DNA of 64,000 nt from Ectobacillus antri (GTDB lineage: Bacteria; Bacillota; Bacilli; Bacillales; Bacillaceae_G). Below are positions 60,585 through 64,000 of this stretch, one piece after another (the first letter of the stretch is position 1; every line of letters begins with the position of its first letter). Where the stretch lies: NCBI RefSeq assembly GCF_003852715.1, contig NZ_RIAV01000002.1:1-64000 (forward strand), given 5' to 3'. Position numbers and translations under genes: made by a program. Under the pieces are notes generated by a model. The model worked only from the letters and a program-made list of their open reading frames with translations. It had not been told where the DNA came from and did no database searches.

Positions 60585-61337
60585 TTGAACAAGAAACTTA
60601 AGATTGTGACAACTTCGTTGTTGGCGGTGGGCGTCTTGGCAGCTTGTAATACAGATAAAAAAGACACCGCTATGGAACGATATAAAGAACAAACAGCAGA
60701 TGATTTTGCGTATGAGCGTACGTCTTATTATGGCTTTGGTAATTATCCAAACTCTTATGGATATGCTCCAAGGCCAGCCAGCATTACGGACCGTTATAGC
60801 GATTTAAACATGAATCGTGTAGCATATCGTGAGCCAAAAACAGATCATTACGGCAATGTAAAGTATACAAAGATAAACCAAAAAATTCATAAAAACAAAG
60901 ACAAAGTGGGATATAATTACTATGGTGACCGGAATTTTCACAATCACCTTGATAACTCCTATTCTACACGTAATGTTACTATGAATGGATATTATACAAA
61001 CGGAGACGGCGCAACTTCTGAAAAAATTACCAATCGTGTAAAGCGATTACATGAAATCGATCGTGTCTCAACCGTTGTATATGGAAATGATGTGTTAGTT
61101 GCCGTTAAGTCTGACGGAACAATGAGTGAAGGTAAACTCAAAGATAAAATCCGTCAAGTAGCAATGCCATATGCAAAGGGAAGAAACGTACAAGTTACAG
61201 TAAGCGAAAGTATGTACAACCGCGTGAACAAAATGAATACTAATTTGCGTGATGGTACGATGACAAACGATATGAACAAAGATTTAGAAGATATGTTCCG
61301 TTCTGTACGTTCCGATTACAATCGTATGACACGCTAA
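60585..61337 (+). CDS. coxA: CoxA/YrbB, spore cortex lipoprotein (YhcN/YlaJ family)
   Basis: A 250-aa lipoprotein with lipobox LAAC (Cys21). A Tyr/Asn/Arg-rich middle is followed by a YhcN/YlaJ domain over about residues 135-235 (RVKRLHEIDRVSTVVYGNDV). In B. subtilis coxA follows safA and its product is found in the spore cortex region. TTG 60585 lies after AGAGGGGGTC. A terminator follows. Confidence 0.85.
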   Translation: MNKKLKIVTTSLLAVGVLAACNTDKKDTAMERYKEQTADDFAYERTSYYGFGNYPNSYGYAPRPASITDRYSDLNMNRVAYREPKTDHYGNVKYTKINQKIHKNKDKVGYNYYGDRNFHNHLDNSYSTRNVTMNGYYTNGDGATSEKITNRVKRLHEIDRVSTVVYGNDVLVAVKSDGTMSEGKLKDKIRQVAMPYAKGRNVQVTVSESMYNRVNKMNTNLRDGTMTNDMNKDLEDMFRSVRSDYNRMTR

Positions 61338-61342
61338 AAAAG

Positions 61343-61376
61343 CAAAGGGAGAAGCATTATGCTTCTCCCTTTGTCA
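61343..61376 (+). terminator. terminator of coxA
   Basis: CAAAGGGAGAAGC and GCTTCTCCCTTTG enclose ATTAT. Confidence 0.85.
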
Positions 61377-61426
61377 TGTAAAGACATGGTACAATTATAT
61401 TAAGAAATGTAGGGGGATGGATACAT

Positions 61427-61786
61427 ATGACAAACGAACAGGAGTTAAAAAGAGAACTGCAGGCTATTCAGGAAAATCATTATGCTGTGCCGGAAGATGT
61501 AGATGCGTATCCATACGCACAATGGATGTTAGATGCTATTGGATCAACTGATGCAGAATTACGTGATCATTTAATTTACAGTACATTGGCGAAGTGGATT
61601 ACCAATGGTGTATTTCGTGAAAAAGAATTACGAGGCTTGTTGCTTCAGGCACTGAGTGAGGATTATTTGTTTTACGGTATTGGAGAAGTAGGAACGAATT
61701 CTGTGTTTAAACGAGCATTTTCTGTATTAATACCACCACTTGTATTGACTGTTCACGAAACAAAGCTTTTTCTTAATAATAGATAA
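61427..61786 (+). CDS. short DUF2785-like protein
   Basis: A 119-aa soluble protein. It resembles, from memory, the N-terminal third of DUF2785 proteins: YPYAQWMLDAIGS, ELRDHLIYSTLAKWI, LFYGIGEVGTNSVFKRAFS. That family is usually about 270 aa, so this looks truncated before the helical C-terminal part. No function is known. A GTAGGGGGA site precedes the ATG. Possible remnant gene. Confidence 0.55.
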   Translation: MTNEQELKRELQAIQENHYAVPEDVDAYPYAQWMLDAIGSTDAELRDHLIYSTLAKWITNGVFREKELRGLLLQALSEDYLFYGIGEVGTNSVFKRAFSVLIPPLVLTVHETKLFLNNR

Positions 61787-61853
61787 GGATAATTTTTTGA
61801 AGTTTAGGAAATCCTATCTAACAGAAGTTACCATGTGCAAAGAGGTGAAGGCA

Positions 61854-62378
61854 ATGAGCTTCCTAGTGAAGGCAATCTTAACCGCGTTTGTGTGCTGCTC
61901 TTTTACGGGCTTATTAATTCCTACTTCGTATGAAGCAAAAATTCCGAACGACATGGTTGGACCGACTAAGAAACCTACTGTAACTATTATCTTACAACGC
62001 ACATATTTGGACGGGGAAGTAAGTGAAGAGATGTTTCGCGTGGATACGGTGAGTCTCGAAGATTCATTGCGCCGCTATAAAAATTGGCAATTAGTAGATC
62101 GAGATGACGTGCAAATTGTACTGCAAAAGCGTGTGAACGATATATCTCCTTTACTTAAGACAAGTGGTTATTTTGGCGTTTCCAAGGAAGGTATTTTACA
62201 GATCTTTAAAGGTATACCCGATGAAAAAAATGCTATTCATTCGTTTTTTCAGATTGATATGGAGAAGCTGAAGAGCTACCAAAGAGAGAAATTAGAACGT
62301 GGTATTCGTGTCAAGTCGAAAAAGCAATATGAAGAAGTAATTAAAACGATGAAACCCTATTCTATGAAAAAGGACTAG
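61854..62378 (+). CDS. bofC: BofC, forespore regulator of SpoIVB signalling
   Basis: From ATG 61854 it is 174 aa, near the 170 aa of B. subtilis BofC. A signal peptide covers about residues 1-27 (FLVKAILTAFVCCSFTGLL), then the BofC N-domain and C-domain. BofC acts in the intermembrane space and restrains SpoIVB, which triggers SpoIVFB. GAGGTGAAGG precedes this ATG; the in-frame TTG 61797 has none. Position before ruvA is standard. Confidence 0.9.
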   Translation: MSFLVKAILTAFVCCSFTGLLIPTSYEAKIPNDMVGPTKKPTVTIILQRTYLDGEVSEEMFRVDTVSLEDSLRRYKNWQLVDRDDVQIVLQKRVNDISPLLKTSGYFGVSKEGILQIFKGIPDEKNAIHSFFQIDMEKLKSYQREKLERGIRVKSKKQYEEVIKTMKPYSMKKD

Positions 62379-62402
62379 CCAAGGCTAGTCTCATTCTTTT
62401 TT
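62374..62402 (+). terminator. terminator of bofC
   Basis: GACTAGCC and GGCTAGTC form a perfect stem over AA, followed by TCATTCTTTTTTG. Confidence 0.85.
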
Positions 62403-62458
62403 GTACGGCTTCCTTGTGGTAAAATGGAATACATGACTAAAAAGGGAGAGAGCTTAGG

Positions 62459-63076
62459 TTGTTTGAATATATCACAGGTAGTGTTGAGTTTGTAGGGCCA
62501 GAATATATTGTTTTGGACCATAATGGAATTGGTTATCAGTTATTAACACCTAACCCTTATATGTTCCGTAAAAGTGAACAACAAATTCGCGTATATACAT
62601 ATCAATATGTAAGAGAAGATATTCTTGCACTATATGGATTTCAATCGCGAGAAGAGCGTGCGCTGTTTATGAAACTGATTAGTGTGTCTGGAATTGGACC
62701 AAAGGGAGCGCTTGCTATTTTAGCAGCGGGACAAACGAAACAAGTTGTACAGGCTGTCGAGCAAGAAGACGAGAAATTTTTGGTTAAGTTCCCTGGAGTG
62801 GGGAAAAAGACAGCGCGGCAAATGATTTTAGATTTAAAAGGCAAGCTGAATGATCTTGTCCCTGATGCGTTGCCTGACTTATTTTCTGCGCCGGATGCAT
62901 TTGAAAAGTCTGAGCGTGTATCTGTAGAACTGGATGAAGCACTTGAGGCATTAAAGGCTCTTGGTTATGCAGAAAGAGAAATTGCTCGTGTTGTCCCTGA
63001 TCTTATCAAAGAAGCGTTATCTACCGATCAATATATCAAAAAGGCGTTGCAACTTCTATTAAACGGTAAGAGGTGA
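62459..63076 (+). CDS. ruvA: RuvA, Holliday junction-binding protein
   Basis: A 205-aa protein that holds four-way junctions for RuvB. An N-terminal OB fold is followed by two helix-hairpin-helix motifs ([25 protein letters not shown]) and a C-terminal RuvB-binding domain. It starts at TTG 62459 after AAAAGGGAGAG; ruvB begins 5 bases after the stop. Confidence 0.97.
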   Translation: MFEYITGSVEFVGPEYIVLDHNGIGYQLLTPNPYMFRKSEQQIRVYTYQYVREDILALYGFQSREERALFMKLISVSGIGPKGALAILAAGQTKQVVQAVEQEDEKFLVKFPGVGKKTARQMILDLKGKLNDLVPDALPDLFSAPDAFEKSERVSVELDEALEALKALGYAEREIARVVPDLIKEALSTDQYIKKALQLLLNGKR

Positions 63077-63081
63077 GTAGC

Positions 63082-64000
63082 ATGGATGAACGTCTTGTTT
63101 CAGGAGAGTCGATATACGAGGACGTGGATTTTGAATATTCACTCCGTCCCCAAACCCTGCGGCAGTATATCGGTCAGGAGAAAGTAAAACATAATCTTGA
63201 GATTTTTATAGAAGCAGCTAAGCTTAGGGAAGAAACGCTAGATCATGTGCTTTTGTACGGGCCACCAGGGCTTGGGAAAACGACATTAGCTTCGATTATT
63301 GCTAATGAAATGGGAGTGAATCTTCGAACTACCTCAGGTCCTGCTATAGAGCGTGCGGGGGACTTGGCAGCCGTGCTGACAGCTTTGCAGCCTGGGGATG
63401 TGCTGTTTATTGATGAAATTCATCGTTTGCCGCGGTCAGTAGAGGAAGTGTTGTATCCGGCAATGGAAGATTTTTGTTTAGATATTGTAATTGGTAAAGG
63501 GCCTACTGCTAAGTCGGTTCGATTGGATCTGCCACCTTTTACGCTTGTTGGTGCGACTACACGAGCTGGTGCACTTTCGTCACCGCTGCGAGATCGTTTT
63601 GGTGTATTGGCGCGTTTAGAATATTACGGAACTGATCAACTTTCAGATATTGTAACAAGAACAGCCGAAGTATTTGCGATTGAAATTGATCGAAATGCGG
63701 CAGTCGAAATTGCGAAACGCGCACGCGGAACGCCTCGTATCGCCAACCGCTTATTGCGGCGTGTTCGCGACTTTGCGCAGGTACGCGGAAATGGAACAAT
63801 TACAATTGATATTACACGTACAGCACTTGAATTGCTTCAGGTGGACCGTTTAGGACTCGATCATATTGATCATAAGCTCATGCTCGGGATTATTGAAAAA
63901 TTCCGAGGCGGCCCCGTCGGCCTAGAAACCGTCGCGGCGACCATCGGAGAAGAAGCCCATACAATTGAAGATGTATATGAACCGTATTTATTGCAAATAG
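63082..64000 (+). CDS. ruvB: RuvB, Holliday junction branch-migration ATPase (partial, runs off window)
   Basis: The first 306 codons of about 333 are present; the frame is open to the window edge. It starts [10 protein letters not shown] after AGGTGAG. Walker A is GPPGLGKT at residues 60-67, Walker B DEIH at 111-114, sensor 1 GATTRAG and the arginine finger in SPLRDRFG are all intact. With RuvA it drives branch migration. Confidence 0.97.
   Translation, partial: MDERLVSGESIYEDVDFEYSLRPQTLRQYIGQEKVKHNLEIFIEAAKLREETLDHVLLYGPPGLGKTTLASIIANEMGVNLRTTSGPAIERAGDLAAVLTALQPGDVLFIDEIHRLPRSVEEVLYPAMEDFCLDIVIGKGPTAKSVRLDLPPFTLVGATTRAGALSSPLRDRFGVLARLEYYGTDQLSDIVTRTAEVFAIEIDRNAAVEIAKRARGTPRIANRLLRRVRDFAQVRGNGTITIDITRTALELLQVDRLGLDHIDHKLMLGIIEKFRGGPVGLETVAATIGEEAHTIEDVYEPYLLQI

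Overview
The window is about 64 kb of chromosome from an endospore-forming, low-GC Bacillaceae bacterium. It carries gerE, gerM, spoVID, ysxE, spoIIB, spoIVFA/FB, spo0B, safA, coxA and bofC, and the order gerE-racE-gerM-rph ... tig-clpX-lonB-lonA-ysxC-hemAXCDBL-spoVID-ysxE-valS-folC-spoIIB-maf-radC-mreBCD-minCD-spoIVFAB-rng-rplU-prp-rpmA-spo0B-obg-pheA-nad genes-safA-coxA-bofC-ruvAB is the classic Bacillus order. An RNase G gene after spoIVFB, and no comC or pheB at their B. subtilis positions, point to a relative of the B. cereus side of the family rather than B. subtilis. I cannot name the species.

Layout. 1-323: 53-bp tandem repeats and a sigma-K-type gerE promoter. 324-4665: gerE, racE, gerM, rph-rdgB-ysnB. 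4791-5005: a tRNA promoter with tRNA-Gly(TCC) and tRNA-Arg(TCT). 5003-11640: a 6.6-kb integrated element. 11773-15289: a fruR-fruK-fruA fructose operon on the minus strand. 15954-24874: ysoA, trigger factor, ClpX, LonB, LonA and the GTPase YsxC (protein folding and quality control). 25330-31487: the full path from glutamyl-tRNA to uroporphyrinogen III plus HemX. 31592-39168: coat and engulfment genes around a T-box-controlled valS and folC. 39332-44665: Maf, RadC, MreBCD, MinCD (shape and division). 44864-50912: SpoIVFAB, RNase G, L21-Prp-L27, Spo0B, Obg. 51264-57617: pheA, then divergent nadR/nifS and nadBCA. 57800-62378: SafA and other spore coat or spore lipoprotein genes and bofC. 62459-64000: ruvA and the 5' part of ruvB.

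The part that stands out is the element between two near-identical copies of tRNA-Arg(TCT). It encodes a tyrosine integrase, a serine resolvase with candidate res repeats, a winged-helix protein downstream of three TGTCACAG repeats, two proteins I do not recognise, a VanZ-like membrane protein and two secreted proteins. No relaxase, capsid or conjugation gene is visible, so it looks like a small integrated plasmid-like element. Reading every base from 5003 to 11594, I find exactly one CpG dinucleotide (6490-6491), although GpC is common. The flanking chromosome is rich in CpG. Consistent with this, all 54 arginine codons I counted in its genes are AGA or AGG, the codons read by the very tRNA it occupies. 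It also holds a four-run G-quadruplex motif beside the resolvase gene.

The rest is conserved housekeeping and sporulation sequence. Control features visible there include a Val (GTC) T-box before valS, NadR-type operator repeats between nifS and nadB, a FruR/cre-like region before fruR, a sigma-E-type promoter before safA, and long structured leaders before tig and between obg and pheA.
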